A stretch of DNA of 64,000 bases from Crotophaga sulcirostris (Eukaryota > Chordata > Aves > Cuculiformes > Crotophagidae): assembly GCA_013397455.1 (NCBI GenBank), contig VYZB01000096.1, forward strand, positions 257,495-321,494, given 5' to 3'. The position numbers and the translations under genes were made by a program. How positions within the stretch are numbered: position 1 is the first letter of the stretch; the number at the start of each line of letters is the position of its first letter. The notes beneath the pieces are model-generated. The model was not told the origin of the DNA, made no database searches, and saw only the letters and a program-made list of their open reading frames with translations. Shown here piece by piece: positions 1 through 10,981 of the stretch.

Positions 1-245
1 TGTTGTGACAGGTCCTGCTAAAAAGTTTGTTCCCATCTTTCTTATAATGCTCCTTTAAGTATTGAAAGGCTAGTGTAAGGTCTCCCTGCAGCCGCATTTT
101 GTCCAGGATGAGCAACTGTCTCAGCCTTTCTTTACAGGAGAGGTATTTCAGGCTTCTAATTGTTTTTTGTGGCCCTCCCCTTGAACGTACCCCAACAAGT
201 CCATATCCTTCCTGTGCTAAGGGCTCCAGAGCTGGATGCAACCTG
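1..245 (-). mobile_element. CR1 LINE fragment (old, antisense, cut by the window edge)
   Basis: The + strand reads like the reverse complement of the CR1 3' region: 'taaggtctccctgcagcc' near 76-95, 'ctgtctcagcctttctttacaggagag' near 115-142, then 'tttttgtggccctcccc' and 'ctccagagctggatgca'. These match the usual antisense CR1 order (aaggtctcccc..., ctcagcctttcctcataggagag, tttgtggccctcc, ccagaactggacgca) with heavy divergence. No octamer tail is present; that end would lie before base 1. The ORF at 160-360 lies mostly in this element and is not a gene. The right limit near 245 is approximate. Confidence 0.7.
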
Positions 246-933
246 CTTTTGTGAGGGTGGTGGTGATGTTGATACTACCTCACCTGTTCTTCTGTACTGC
301 TATAATGGGGACTCTGCCTTTCATAACGTTTCCACTTCGGTTGTATGTGATGGAGAATAGATGGCTGGAAATAAATAAATTTTTTATTAATAACCTTTTT
401 TGGAAGAATTAACTCTTCAAGGACAAGTTATGTTGATCTCAGAAGAATGGAGGGTTTGGGATATGGAGAGGCATGGAAAAATCTGGATGAGTAGAGTGAT
501 AAGGTAGCAAGTAGGTCATACATTGATTTAACTGCTTATCATGAGATTGGTAGATCACCATTAGAAAGACATTGATCAGTCAGAAATGGAGCATGTAGTG
601 ACAAGATCGTGTAGTTAAGAGGATAGTACAGAACTCAAAGTTACAATGATCTGAGGATATTTTCAGTTAAAACAAAACTAGTATGTTTTGTATTATGGAT
701 TGTGTACTATTAACAAGCTCAGGACAGTTTTATTAATTGGAAAATAGGGAGTGGACAGGAACTGCAGTGTTACTTGAATAACGTTATTTTAATTATCATA
801 CCTTAATTCATAATGAAATGTGCTCTTGAGGGTTTCTACCGTGTCGTTAGTACATTAAGAACTGAAGCTGCTCTGTCAAATTGACTGTATTTTTTTTCTC
901 CCTTACCTTATTACTCTCCACTACCTCGTGAAG
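246..933. other. VPS13B: intron segment, nothing recognised
   Basis: AT-rich intronic DNA between the CR1 fragment and the first exon. Only the pyrimidine tract and acceptor at about 891-933 have an evident role. Confidence 0.6.
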
Positions 934-1071
934 GAGGCCTACTTCTTTAACTGCGGAGAAAATTTGAGTGGAAAAGGGATGACATACCTTACGAATTCAC
1001 TATTTGATTACAGAAGTCCAGAAAACAATAGTATTCGTGCAGAATTTATATTGGATGCAGCTCATCATAAG
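934..1071 (+). CDS. VPS13B: VPS13B internal exon 1 of 7 in this window
   Basis: This 138-nt exon (46 codons, phase 0 at both ends) is too short to stand out as an ORF. A pyrimidine tract at about 891-927 leads into an AAG acceptor at 931-933, and the donor after 1071 is AAG|GTCAGA. The frame encodes FFNCGENLSGKGMTYLTN and then LFDYRSPENNSIRAEF, ending in DAAHHK. This joins in frame to ETYTEIAG at the start of the next exon, and I recall the same junction in mammalian VPS13B. The start could be 934 or 937, because AAG and GAG follow each other at the acceptor. The donor has C at +3, so it is not ideal. Function of this piece: part of the long lipid-binding rod; no catalytic residues are expected. 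The preceding exon was not found in 1-933 and presumably lies upstream of the window. Confidence 0.88.
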
Positions 1072-2412
1072 GTCAGAGAATTACATTTTTCCTAGAATAG
1101 AACTTCTAATGCTCTCTAATGGGTGTCTAATGTTTCAGATCTGTGTATTGTTAGAGGACTGATTGTTGTTACTTTGTCATGTTTAACTGAATCTTATTTT
1201 GCAGATTGCCAAAATAAGAGTAAACTTGGTTTTGTTACTGTTTTAAATACACATATGTCCAAACCTCAAACTTACCTCCTGCCCCAAAAGCTGAATTAAT
1301 GCCATAGTTTCCAAAAGCACTAATTACAGGATGCCAGCCAAGAAAAACAGATATAAGAGAAAACTAATAAAAGGTCAAGTTTTACCAGGACATACTTCTT
1401 TAAACCTAACCAGTAAGTAGTCCATGATCCACAAACTAAGAAGTTGTCTTGGAAACCAAGTGATGTTAATTTTATTTTCTGTGTGCTATGTTTGTAGACT
1501 TAGATGAAGTCTTGCTAATTATGCTTTGGGGACAGGCAAATTTTTGGTCACCAACAGTCTCTGTAAATGATGCAGTGAAACTTTATACCCTGATTGTGTG
1601 CTATCAGTTAAGACTGGATGCGATGATCAAGGTGCCTTCCATGTGTGTGCATAGGTGGAGTTTTATGCTCTGTGTTACTGTATAGGTAAGCCATTTACAG
1701 TTTTGAATAGGTATAATTTATTTTAAATTTAAATTTTAATTTTTGCACCTCTTGAATACCGCTGATGAAGTGTAATCCTGAAAAATCACATAAAAAATAA
1801 AATTGTTTAATGAAATCACAAGTACCTATACATATTCAAACATTTCCCTTAATGTATTTTCGTTAAGATTTACTTTTTCCTTTGCCTTTCTTCAATGCTT
1901 TTATGATTTACCCTTTCTTTTGACAAGAGGGGAAGCAAAACTTGCTGCGTAAAAACAGATTATGTTATATATAAATCCCAATGATGGCATAACGTCTTAA
2001 GTTGCCTACTGTGTAAAGATAAAACCACAATATTCCTTAAAAAAAAAACCAGAATAAATGAGCTTGAGGTTTCAGTGTGTTTAATTAGGCAGATCTGTTG
2101 GATGCAAGAGGTCAAGTAAAGAATATTTACTCAATTAAAGGTACTAATTAACTAGATGCTATTCATGAATTGGTCAGCATGTCCACTAAAGTTATGGATG
2201 TGCCTTTGTGTGGCCTCAAATAGAAGTTACATTACCTATTGGCAAGGCGAATTCTTTGGGATAACCCCTGTCCTTTGTTTTGATAAGCCTTTCCGTGTGT
2301 TGATGCACAAGTCCAAACATGAATATATCTCTCTCATACCAGCCTATCAGTTGGTAATCTCAAGATTCTTTCCTTATACATGTTTTTTTTGTTTGCTTTG
2401 CTTTGTTGGTAG
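1072..2412 (+). other. VPS13B: VPS13B intron, 1341 bp
   Basis: GT at 1072-1073 and AG at 2411-2412. Phase 0 intron. AT-rich; a poly-A run starts at 2040. No repeat family or second exon recognised. The ORF at 1488-1685 looks like chance. Confidence 0.8.
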
Positions 2413-2500
2413 GAGACGTACACAGAGATAGCTGGAATGCAGAGGTTTGGGGCTTTCTACATGGATTACTTGTACACAATGGAAAACACCAGTGCCAAAG
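2413..2500 (+). CDS. VPS13B: VPS13B internal exon 2 of 7 in this window
   Basis: An 88-nt exon (29 codons plus one base). The acceptor is TTGGTAG at 2406-2412 behind a T-rich tract (about 2383-2407), and the donor is AAAG|GTACC at 2501. The frame reads ETYTEIAGMQRF then FYMDYLYTMENTSAK, and the trailing G is completed by CT from 6461-6462 to give Ala. Phase is 0 in and 1 out, matching both neighbours. The aromatic and acidic FYMDYLYTME block is a coherent conserved-looking segment and fits my memory of VPS13B. Longer ATG ORFs overlap it on both strands (2156-2431 + and 2360-2542 -), but these cross the splice sites and are incidental. Confidence 0.88.
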
Positions 2501-5500
2501 GTACCTTTTTTCTTTTTTTACCCTGTTAAATAATAGAAACAAAGACTTCTTATGTGCCTCTAGACCTTGACCAGCTGTCCTCTAATTTACCTTAGGTTTA
2601 CCATCAGGTTCATAATTAAAATGGTTTCATCTTCATTGATTTGTTTGAGGTTAGCTGTTGATTGTTGGGGTTTTTTTTCTGCATAAACAATCACAATTTC
2701 CTCTTTTAAAGTCACTTGCCAAACTGAAAATATTTCTTTTTTAGCAGTGCTGAAGTTCATGAAGTATGATGTATTTTGACTATGGGGGAAAAAATCTTGT
2801 GAGAAACTGCAGTTGAAGAATGAGGTTTATCATTACTTGGTGCAGAAGCTGAGAAGGACTGTCTTTTTCTCTTATGAAGAAAAATGCAAGGGTGTCAAAT
2901 AGTGTGGGGAATTAATCTTTAAATATACATATCTGAACAATATCACACACATGTAGATACTGGCTAATTCTGAATACTTTGAGATTCCTGTCAATTCTCG
3001 AAATCTGAGACAAGTTCCAAGCGTAAAGGATTTCATTTGAAATTAAAGTACAAATACTTCTAGATTTTGAAAACAATATGAATCTTGTTAGATTTTTTAT
3101 GTGGTGTTTATATCAGAGTCTTTCTGTAAAAGTTCAGGCTTTACTATTTCTTGTTTTGACATTAACTGTATTTTTATTTTCAATCAGTGCACACCACCTT
3201 CCCCTAAAAGCCTAATCCAACTTAAGTAATAGGAGGCAGTTACTGTGATTGTAAGATTTTTATCTGTCAAGGCAATTTTGGTTTGACACCTTCTTTGCCT
3301 TTTAACCTTTCTTGAAGTATACGATTACTGATTAAATTGCGTGTGCCTCATGGATAACATTAACCTCAGGAGTTTGTCACTTACAGAAATGCATCAATCA
3401 CTTCTGATATTTTATATGAAAACAAGACAGGTATAGTGCACAATAGTCTTATTTCGAGTTTCTTCCGGTTCTTCCCTTTTGAGGTCATTTTTCTATATTT
3501 CTTGTTGTGTATTTCAATATGAAATAGTAATTTCATTGAAGCATGTAGCCTACCAGTTCCGCGATCAATGATTTGCATGACCTACAGACCTAATGGGGTG
3601 TACTTTTGAAGTTGTTTTGTTTATACTGTGTGTCTTTCTATTTTGGTGGCAACTGCTTTCTGCAGCACTCATTTTAAGGTTTTTTCTTTGGAGGTTAGAA
3701 TTAGATGCATGGTTTACAGAGAGCTAAATGCTCAGTTGTCAGAAATAATTTACCTTTATGTATCTGAGGTTTCAAAGGCAACCTGTGAATCACCTACTTC
3801 TGTAGAACCAATAACTTCTCTATTGCGTTCTCTTGGCACTTAGTTAGAATTAAATGGAGCTATTCCAGAAAGTTGTTTGTATAAACATTGTCACTTCAGT
3901 ATATTATTCATATACATACAATATATACAAAAGAGAGGTTTTTCTTTTTGAAAAGGTTGGCTGTTATTACTTCTACAGACTTTTGGCCTTGATATTTTTA
4001 TGTAAGGTTATGTTTTGTTACACTTGTGTTCATCTGATACTATGTGGAATTGGAAGGACAGAATTGCTTGTTAACTGCTTATTAAATAGAGCATACCCTG
4101 AGAGCAGGCTGTGTGCTGGCTTTCAAATAAAGTCTTTTTCAGGATATATTTAAAAGGTTGTAACTTCAGTTCGATCTGAAGTTTTGGGTAGATTTTTATA
4201 AGACACTGTCTTTCCATCCTTTTTGGTTTTTCCCTTTTTTACTCTCAGAAATGGTAAACAAAATATCAAGGGAAGCAGAGGCTGTAAGTGCCCTCATCAG
4301 CAACTTCTGTTGGGCCTTTAACGACAAAGTTAAGGGTGCATAGGGATGTAATGGCCTGCAGAGCATTAAGCCTGCTCTCTGTCAAATTCTGCGTAGCCTT
4401 GGTTTGTTCACAGATGTTTTCCTCACCAGTCCTTAGAAGCAAGAACATTTTATAGAGTATGATTTAAACATAAGGGAAGAAACCCTTGCCTTCCTTCCTT
4501 TTCCCAAAGGCTCACTTCCCCTATTAAAAAGATGGGTTTGAATGAATAAAGTAAAGGAGAAGGAAGGGAAGAGGGAGTGTTCACCTGGAGGGGGAAGAGT
4601 CGACTGGGTTCCTCTTGGGCAGTGAGAAATAAAACATGCTTTCTTCCAGTGGATTAAAAGCAACATTTGCACTTGCACTAAAGTTTTGAAGCACACCATG
4701 CCAGGATGCTTAACCACAAATCCTCAGATACTCAGGAGCTGACTTTGTACTACTTGAACAAATTGGGCCAACTGTCTGCAGCAACTGCAACTTCCTCTGA
4801 GCTTGTCTTGCCGTTTATGTTAGTACAGACAAATAGTGTCAGTGAGAAAGATGGTATAACAAGAATTTGGATTTGTCAGATTATCCTGTGCTTTTGTTTC
4901 CTAGTTCTGTACACCTGTGTTCAGTTTCTTACTGTAACGGATAGATACGAGGTTACTAGGTATATGCAAGGGAATAGATAGATTTTTTTTGCCCATCTGC
5001 CCAGGTGCAAGAGGAAGTGATGGGATCTATCTTGCGCTGAGTAGGTACATAAGATCCACGTTGGATAAGAGCCTGGAAATCACTTGAAAAATATTGAGAA
5101 GGATCATCATGTAAGAAGTCAGTCCACCTCTTAACACAGACTTTGGCTTCTGTGGCATGACTTGATCATGAGTACAAGGACAGGGTATCAGAGGGACAAC
5201 TCTTGGGTGGGTTTAACCCATTGCAGATGGGTTAAATTTGTGGACACCCGGGTGAAATTCATGGTAATGGCTGTGCGTATCCCAGCTCTCCTATTTGTCA
5301 CAGCTTTGACCAGATACATTACTGTGTTATCTAAGGAGTATGCGCTACCTAGATTATCTGAATGTATTAAACTGTTATCCTATGAATTTATTTCAGAAGT
5401 TTGTAATTTTTATAGGGGAAGTGGTCTCAGAATCCATTTAATCTTGATGATTATTCTGTCAAGACTATTCACTTGTGTAAGGGTTAGCAAAACATTTAAT

Positions 5501-6460
5501 GTTCAGTGCTTGTGTCAAAGCAGTGAAGATAATGTCAAAATGGTGATTTATTAGAAAAAAGTTAAATTTTGCAAACTAAGTATGTTAGCAGGGTGAGGTA
5601 TTTTTTTTACAAGCACATGTAGCAGGAAAACTTAAGCTTCTGAAATTTGCATAATTTAACTGAAGAATTTCCATGAATTAGGTATACAGAAATGTAGTCA
5701 TACTGTTCAATAGCTGATGAATAGCTTGTATGCAGTGAATGTGTAAATTTGGTCTACCTCATTACCCTATACTTATATCAGAAGGGTGATAGCTATCCTT
5801 TAATTGGTACTCGAGTCAAATTCTGAGCACAAAGGCGTTAGATCTTTTGGATGCAGAGAATAAACCACAGTTTACTCTGTGGTGGTCCTTCTATAATAAA
5901 AATGGTCTGAGACATAATGATGCTAAGTTTTTGTTCTTGCTGCATGTGTTTTACATCATCAGTGAATGGAACAAGGGTCAGTCTGGCTTATGACAGTGAG
6001 TGTGATTATTGTTGTTCTAGCTTGTGTACCAGCAGCTAGCATTTCAGTGGCCCATGGCTACAGTTTCTTTGCAGCACATCTCTTCCTTGATTGATTAGGA
6101 TGGATATCTTTGTGATAAACTGAAAAGTTTTGAACAGCACTGGCACCTACGGTGAAGTTGCCACAAAAGTCTGGAGATAGTTTGGATGCCTTCAAAGAAT
6201 TCCAACCTTGAAAGATACAAAGTTAATGGAAAAGTTCAAGTTGCAATGTGCTAGGAGAAAAGGCAGAATCTTGCCCTGTTTGCTCTACATTAAAGAGGAA
6301 TAAAGATGTTAAACTAGTCACAGTATATTTGTGTTCCATTTGCATAGTTATATTTTCTGTATATTTAGAAGTCTGATCACAGGGTTTGAAACAAGAGGCT
6401 GATAATTTCTATGATGTCCAATTTTTTGTTGTAAGTTGTTATTTATACATCTTCTTGCAG
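2501..6460 (+). other. VPS13B: VPS13B intron, 3960 bp
   Basis: GT at 2501 and AG at 6459-6460, phase 1. Several 60-130-codon ORFs (for example 3854-4153 and 5162-5554 +, 4433-4717 -) show no family resemblance, and a coding-like codon pattern does not persist beyond them. A short inverted repeat (CCACAG/CTGTGG) sits near 5867-5884. No transposon recognised. Confidence 0.75.
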
Positions 6461-6652
6461 CTTCTGGGAATCAGCAAGACCTTTCCTCAGTTAAGAGTGA
6501 AGATTTTGGAAATGTTCAGGAGATGTCTACGAAAAGCCTTATTGTGGGCCCACTCAATCTTCGATTGGATAGCAGTGCGGTACACCGGATAATGAAAATG
6601 GTAGTTTGTGCTCTGGAACATGAATACGAACCATACAGCAGAACGAAACCAG
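6461..6652 (+). CDS. VPS13B: VPS13B internal exon 3 of 7 in this window
   Basis: A 192-nt exon, entered with two bases that complete a split codon and left with one base of the next. The acceptor is CTTCTTGCAG at 6451-6460 and the donor is CCAG|GTTTGC at 6653. The N-terminal half (GNQQDLSSVKSEDFGNVQEM) is polar and probably a loop. The second half is strongly conserved: SLIVGPLNLRLDSSAVHRI followed by VVCALEHEYEPYSR. DSSAVHRI and CALEHEYEPYSR are the most recognisable VPS13B signatures in the window. The + ORF at 6436-6696 reads through the exon into both introns; its ATG lies in the upstream intron and is not a real start. The second longer + ORF there (6386-6592) is in another frame. Confidence 0.95.
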
Positions 6653-7217
6653 GTTTGCTTCTTTTGCATATATGCAAATATATAGATTTAAACTAGACTG
6701 AATTTGGGGCTCTTGAAGGTGCAACTTCAAGTCTGTCACAGGATTTTGAGTCTAAAGAGCAAAATTTAAAATAAAGACAAATTTAATCGCGTTATCCTCA
6801 TCAGTGTTGGATCTACTTCTGAGATAATTTCAGACCCTTTAGAGGTCATTTGTTTCAATCGCTTCTTGGTTGAGTAATTAATTTTGGAATCATAGAGAGG
6901 AAGGTATCCCTGTTGATACGTATTTATTATTTTGAAGTAATAGTTATGGGATGAAAAAGTATGGAAACAAGTTATGGTAACCTTAAAGATGAGTTTGAGA
7001 GAGTGCTATACAGATTTCAAAGTAAGGAAAAACAGTTATGATTGCATTTAGCCTTAGGTAGAACCAGTGTGAAATAAAATTAACTATGAAGGAAGTGGGG
7101 GGAAATGCTTTCCTTTTTTTTTTTTTTTAACTCATCATTAACCATTTCTAAAACAGCAACTGTAAAAACTATTTTATTTATTATTGTAAAAATGTATGTA
7201 ACCTTGATTTATTGTAG
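6653..7217 (+). other. VPS13B: VPS13B intron, 565 bp
   Basis: GT at 6653 and AG at 7216-7217, phase 1. Contains a 15-base T run at 7114-7128. Otherwise featureless AT-rich sequence. Confidence 0.8.
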
Positions 7218-7387
7218 ATATTATAGATGGAAATAGAACTATGCCAAGCTCAGAAGAAGTAGCATTACTGGAGGAATACATTCCCACTCGACTTACAACC
7301 TTCACTGTTCTTAAGTGTACAATTATAGTCCCTGTGGCAGAATTCAATTTACTAGACCACCTGATGCCCATAATAAAGGGTGAGAAG
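7218..7387 (+). CDS. VPS13B: VPS13B internal exon 4 of 7 in this window
   Basis: A 170-nt exon. The acceptor is TTATTGTAG ending at 7217. The first two bases join the G from 6652 to give Asp, and the exon leaves in phase 0 at GAGAAG|GTATGT, a near-consensus donor. It encodes DIIDGNRTMPSSEEV, then ALLEEYIPTRLTTFTVLKCT and AEFNLLDHLMPIIKGEK. EVALLEEYIPTR and AEFNLLDHL match my memory of the vertebrate protein almost exactly. The alternating hydrophobic strands followed by a short acidic or helical turn fit the repeating beta-groove fold of the VPS13 rod (inference). The intron before it is only 565 bp, the shortest in the window. Confidence 0.95.
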
Positions 7388-9102
7388 GTATGTATGCACA
7401 TGTGTTTATTCAGCCCACTATGTCGGCCGATGCTAATTCAAATAAATTTGCTCACTGGGCTGCTGGAGGATTGCTCAGTTCCAATTGAGTTTGGTGCCAG
7501 TGAGCCTTTCCTGAGTTGAATGGAGTGTGCAGTGACTAGCTGGACTGGTAAACGGAAGGTACTCTCTGCTGGTAGGATAAAGGAATTTGGAAGAAAAAAG
7601 ATTTTATATAATCAAGCAGATTGAAAAGAAGTGGTTCTGACTTGAAGTTTTTTATGGAAACCTCTTGATCAGAAGAGTTCTTGCTGTCATTTCGCCTTGC
7701 AGGTCTTCCCAAACTCTTTAAGTCAGATGTTTGAATACATAGGCTGAGTAGAGACTTCATAGATGGTGGCAGCCAACTCTGTGTGTACTATTTCCAGCCA
7801 GGACGCCAATAAGAATTTGGTTACTGAACATTTAACTGCTGAGTGAGCAGAAAGCCAAAACTGACAATTCCCAAGATCCTTAATTTGTTTGGTTTTCTGC
7901 ATGTACGTGATATAAGTCTAGCTAAAGAATCCTGTACTTCCTCAGTATGCAAAACAGAGGTACTAGGTATGAATCAATGTTTTGCGGTGAAGACTTGCAA
8001 CGGGTTGACCACTTGAACCAGAGGATGTTCAAGAGTTTATGTTTAAGGGAAGGGATGGGAAGAAGGAAAAATCAGTTCTTGACTAAGTTGAATTTCTACG
8101 AATTTTCGTTTGCTTTTATACCTTTCTAATGTGATTTTTTGGAGGTGGACAGTGAATACGTGTTGCTTGTAGCTGAGGATGAGCAATTTTAGTGGCATGT
8201 GTTTTGTGTAAGTTCTTGGTGTCAGTGGTTCCAGTTAAAGCAGTAGGACTTAGGATTTTATTTATGAAGTACTTGGCTGTGCTAAACATTGAAAGATTTG
8301 CTTTCAGACTGACTTCCACAATTAGTATCAGTGTTAGTATTTTTGTATCAGTTTATTTACTGATAGTTCCTTGTCAAAAACAAGTTGTTTATTCTGAAGG
8401 TGTTCTGAAAGTAACCTTAAGTATTTACAAAGCATTTATATGTAAGAAATATGAAAACAGTTTTGAACAAGCTTCTTTTATTGTTTAGAGATGGATTTGA
8501 GTACTATTACATGATGGAAGGCACAATCACATTAAATTATCATGATAATGTAATAGATATCTGATGACTAGAGGAGCACTGTCTAACTTGTGTTCTATTT
8601 TCTTATAGAATGTGCTTACTGCATGTTTATGTGGTTTAAGATTGTATGTGTATGCACAAGAGGACAGAGTACATGAAGTTGTGATTTATGGCATTTCTAA
8701 TAGTGTGCTAGTATAACTATTTTAATTGGTGAAGTGAAATGTACACAACAACATGTGTATTAGTACTTCACTTGGATCACTGGTCTCTAGACTGCAACAT
8801 AAATAAAATTTGAAGTATAAGCTGTTTCGTGAGTGTGTTGGAGGAGTGTGTATCTTGTTCCTAAGTTTAGACTTCTTATCTTTTCAGTGAAGCTGGCTGG
8901 AGTGAGTGAACTGGTGACAAATTTGTTATCCCTTGAGGCATTAGGATACATTCAGAAGCTTGTAATATTAGAAAATTTACATTTAGTGAGTGAAGCCAAG
9001 CCTTTGTAAGTTAGTAATAATGTTGACTTTTAGATTGTAAGTCATATATACGTCAGCTGACTGTTCTATTTTGATACAAGTTGAATACAATTTTTAAATT
9101 CA

Positions 9103-9510
9103 TAGAGTAATTTGGATTGGTAGACATCTGGAGATGATCTCCAGGAGTCCAACATCCTGCTCAAAGCAAACACATCTAGAGCAGCTTGCTTCAGACGTGG
9201 TCCAGTCAAATGCTGAATTAAGTCCAAAGATAAAGATTCCATAAAAATCTTTGCTGTAGACCTGCTTGGAATTGCCTGTGTTTCAGCTTGTGTCCATTGC
9301 TGCTTATCCCCTCACCTTTGAGAGCCTGGCTCCATGCCTACACTTACAGTAGGCAGCTGCTGGAATCTCCCTTTGACCTTCTTCAGGCTGAATGACTCCA
9401 GTTGTCTGTTTGTCCTGGGAGCAAGCTTATGTGCTCCAATGCTGTAGTCACTTTGGTAGCTCTCCAACCAACTTATTGTGGTCTGTCCATGTCTGTCTTG
9501 TACTGGATAT
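9103..9510 (-). mobile_element. CR1 LINE 3' fragment (old, antisense)
   Basis: Starting at 'ttcatagagtaatttggattgg' the + strand follows the antisense CR1 3' end in order: 'catctggagatgatctccaggagtcc', 'cctgctcaaagc', 'agagcagcttgc', 'cagcttgtgtccattgctgctta', 'gagcctggctcc', 'cttcttcaggctgaatgactccag' and finally 'gtagctctccaac'. It matches the CR1 type whose antisense end reads 'ggagatcatctagtccaacccccctgctcaaagcagg'. It is highly diverged and truncated at its 5' end, and it keeps no ORF. Limits are approximate. Confidence 0.85.
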
Positions 9511-9748
9511 AGTGTGACACTTTAATGAATACTATGAAAAATGTAGTTGCATGTGTAAAATCGCCATATTTATTTAGAATGGCATCTTTTTTGCTGAGAT
9601 GCCTGCTTGACTGTGAATATATAATAATATATGGCAGTGTAAAGGTTAGATCTGCATGAATTTAGTATGGTGAGAGTGCTTTGGAATGATAAAAATGCAA
9701 ACAAATGTTTTAAGGTACAAAATATTTTGAGTTCACGTGTTCTTTTAG

Positions 9749-10575
9749 TGGGTTGACCTTGGGCAGCTGCCAGGTTCTCACCCAGCCACACTCTGTCCCC
9801 CTACTCAATAGGACAGGGGGGAGACAACAGAGTGGGTCCAGATAAAGAGGGTGAGATCCCTTAGCAATTACCATTACAAGCAAAGCAGACTTGACTTGGG
9901 GAAAAGGAATTTAATTTATTGCCAACTCAGTTGTGAGAAACCAAGACAATTGAAATAACATGTTACCCCATCCCCTCTTTTCCCAGCCTATTTCCCTCCT
10001 TCATTCCCTCTTCTTACCACACAACACCAGGGGGATGGGGAATGGGGGGTTGTGGTCAGTCTGTAACTATTCATCTCTGCCACTCCCTTTTCCTCACACT
10101 TTTCCTCTGCTCCAGTGGGAGTCCTTCCCACAGGCTGCAGTCCTTGCGGGAAAATTTGCTCCAGTGTGGGCTCTCCACAGACAAGGCTGCAGTGTCCTTC
10201 AGAGTGTGTGCACCTGCTCTGGTGTGGGCTCTTTCACATACTGCAACGTGGATACCTGCTCTGGTGTGGTCTCCTCCTTGGGCTGCAGGGGGACATCTGC
10301 TGTGGTGCCTGGAGCACCACCTCCTCCCCCTTTTTCTATTCTGATCTTGCTGTTCATATTGCAGTTAATTTTTTCCCCTTCAGTACTCTCAGCCTGTGTG
10401 GCATTTTTGCTGTTTCTTGAGTATTTCTACAGAGGTGCCACTGGCTTGGATGATGGACTCTGCTGTGCCCTGTGGTGGGGCTGCTGCAGCCTGAGGCAGC
10501 CCCTGGTGTCCCCTCACAGAGGCCGCTGCTGCAGTCCCCCACTGCCAACAGATGGACACCTACAGAAAGAAAATT
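9749..10575 (-). mobile_element. LTR-like repeat, probably a solo endogenous-retrovirus LTR (antisense)
   Basis: The + strand opens with 'tgggttgaccttgggcagctgccagg' and goes through 'cagactcgact'-like and 'ggaatttaatttattgcc' motifs, which I associate with an abundant avian LTR-type repeat. On the minus strand this gives ...CCCA at the 3' end, with AATAAA (complement of 9915-9920) about 170 bases inside, as expected for an LTR polyadenylation region. It contains five degenerate units starting gctcyrgtg or gctgtggtg at 10109, 10158, 10216, 10258 and 10299 (spacing 41-58 bases), each leading toward 'ggctgcag'-like text. GC content is far above the surroundings. No gag, pol or env segment flanks it, and no clear target-site duplication is visible. 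The 207-codon + ORF at 9960-10583 is inside the repeat and not a gene. The family name is not assigned. Confidence 0.7.
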
Positions 10576-10786
10576 CTGGATAAAAAAAAATACACAAATT
10601 ATAAACCTTGAAGAAATTTTGAAAATATTTGAGTATTCTTATTGCAATGTCGATAAGGCCATGGTAACTGCAAACAGCTCATTACATGTAGATTGTTATG
10701 TGTGCATAGAGATAAGAACATGTAAATGTGATAGATAATATATCTGTAGTGTAATAATTGCATGTTTTTTTATCTCCCTCCTCTAG

Positions 10787-10981
10787 AACTTAGGTGGAGT
10801 GTTAAATGCTACAAGCTTCCAGCCTCTACGGCCTTTACCTTCCATCAGAATTTTGGTGGATAAAGTTAACCTGGAACACTCAGTGCCGATGTATGCTGAG
10901 CAACTGGTGCACATGGTCAGCAGCCTTGGTCAACCATCTGACAGCCTGCTTCATTACTGTTACTCACATTGCTATCTGAAG
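10787..10981 (+). CDS. VPS13B: VPS13B internal exon 5 of 7 in this window
   Basis: A 195-nt exon (65 codons), phase 0 at both ends. A good pyrimidine tract ends in CCTCCTCTAG at 10777-10786, and the donor is CTGAAG|GTAAAA at 10982. It encodes NLGGVLNATSFQPLRPLPSI, RILVDKVNLEHSVPMYAEQL and VHMVSSLGQPSDSLLHYCYS, ending in HCYLK. These blocks are among the best conserved that I remember in VPS13B. Because the exon is a whole number of codons with phase 0 on both sides, skipping it would keep the downstream frame. Its first residues (NLGGVLNAT) differ more from the mammalian form than the rest does, as expected for a loop. Confidence 0.96.

Larger units (their letters stand above)
7388..10786 (+). 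other. VPS13B: VPS13B intron, 3399 bp, repeat-rich
   Basis: GT at 7388 and AG at 10785-10786, phase 0. It holds an antisense CR1 fragment (9103-9510) and an antisense LTR-like repeat (9749-10575), listed separately. A CAG at about 8887 is followed at once by TGA in the required frame, so it is not an extra coding exon. The part 7388-9102 shows nothing recognisable. Confidence 0.8.

Noticed and set aside
8887..8990. CAG acceptor followed by GC-richer text, as a possible extra VPS13B exon
   Set aside because: In the phase required after 7387 the first codon is TGA, and the protein is contiguous from 7387 to 10787.
9960..10583. 207-codon + ORF, the longest in the window
   Set aside because: It lies entirely in the GC-rich LTR-like repeat; the translation is Ser/Leu/Cys/Pro-rich and follows the internal repeat units.
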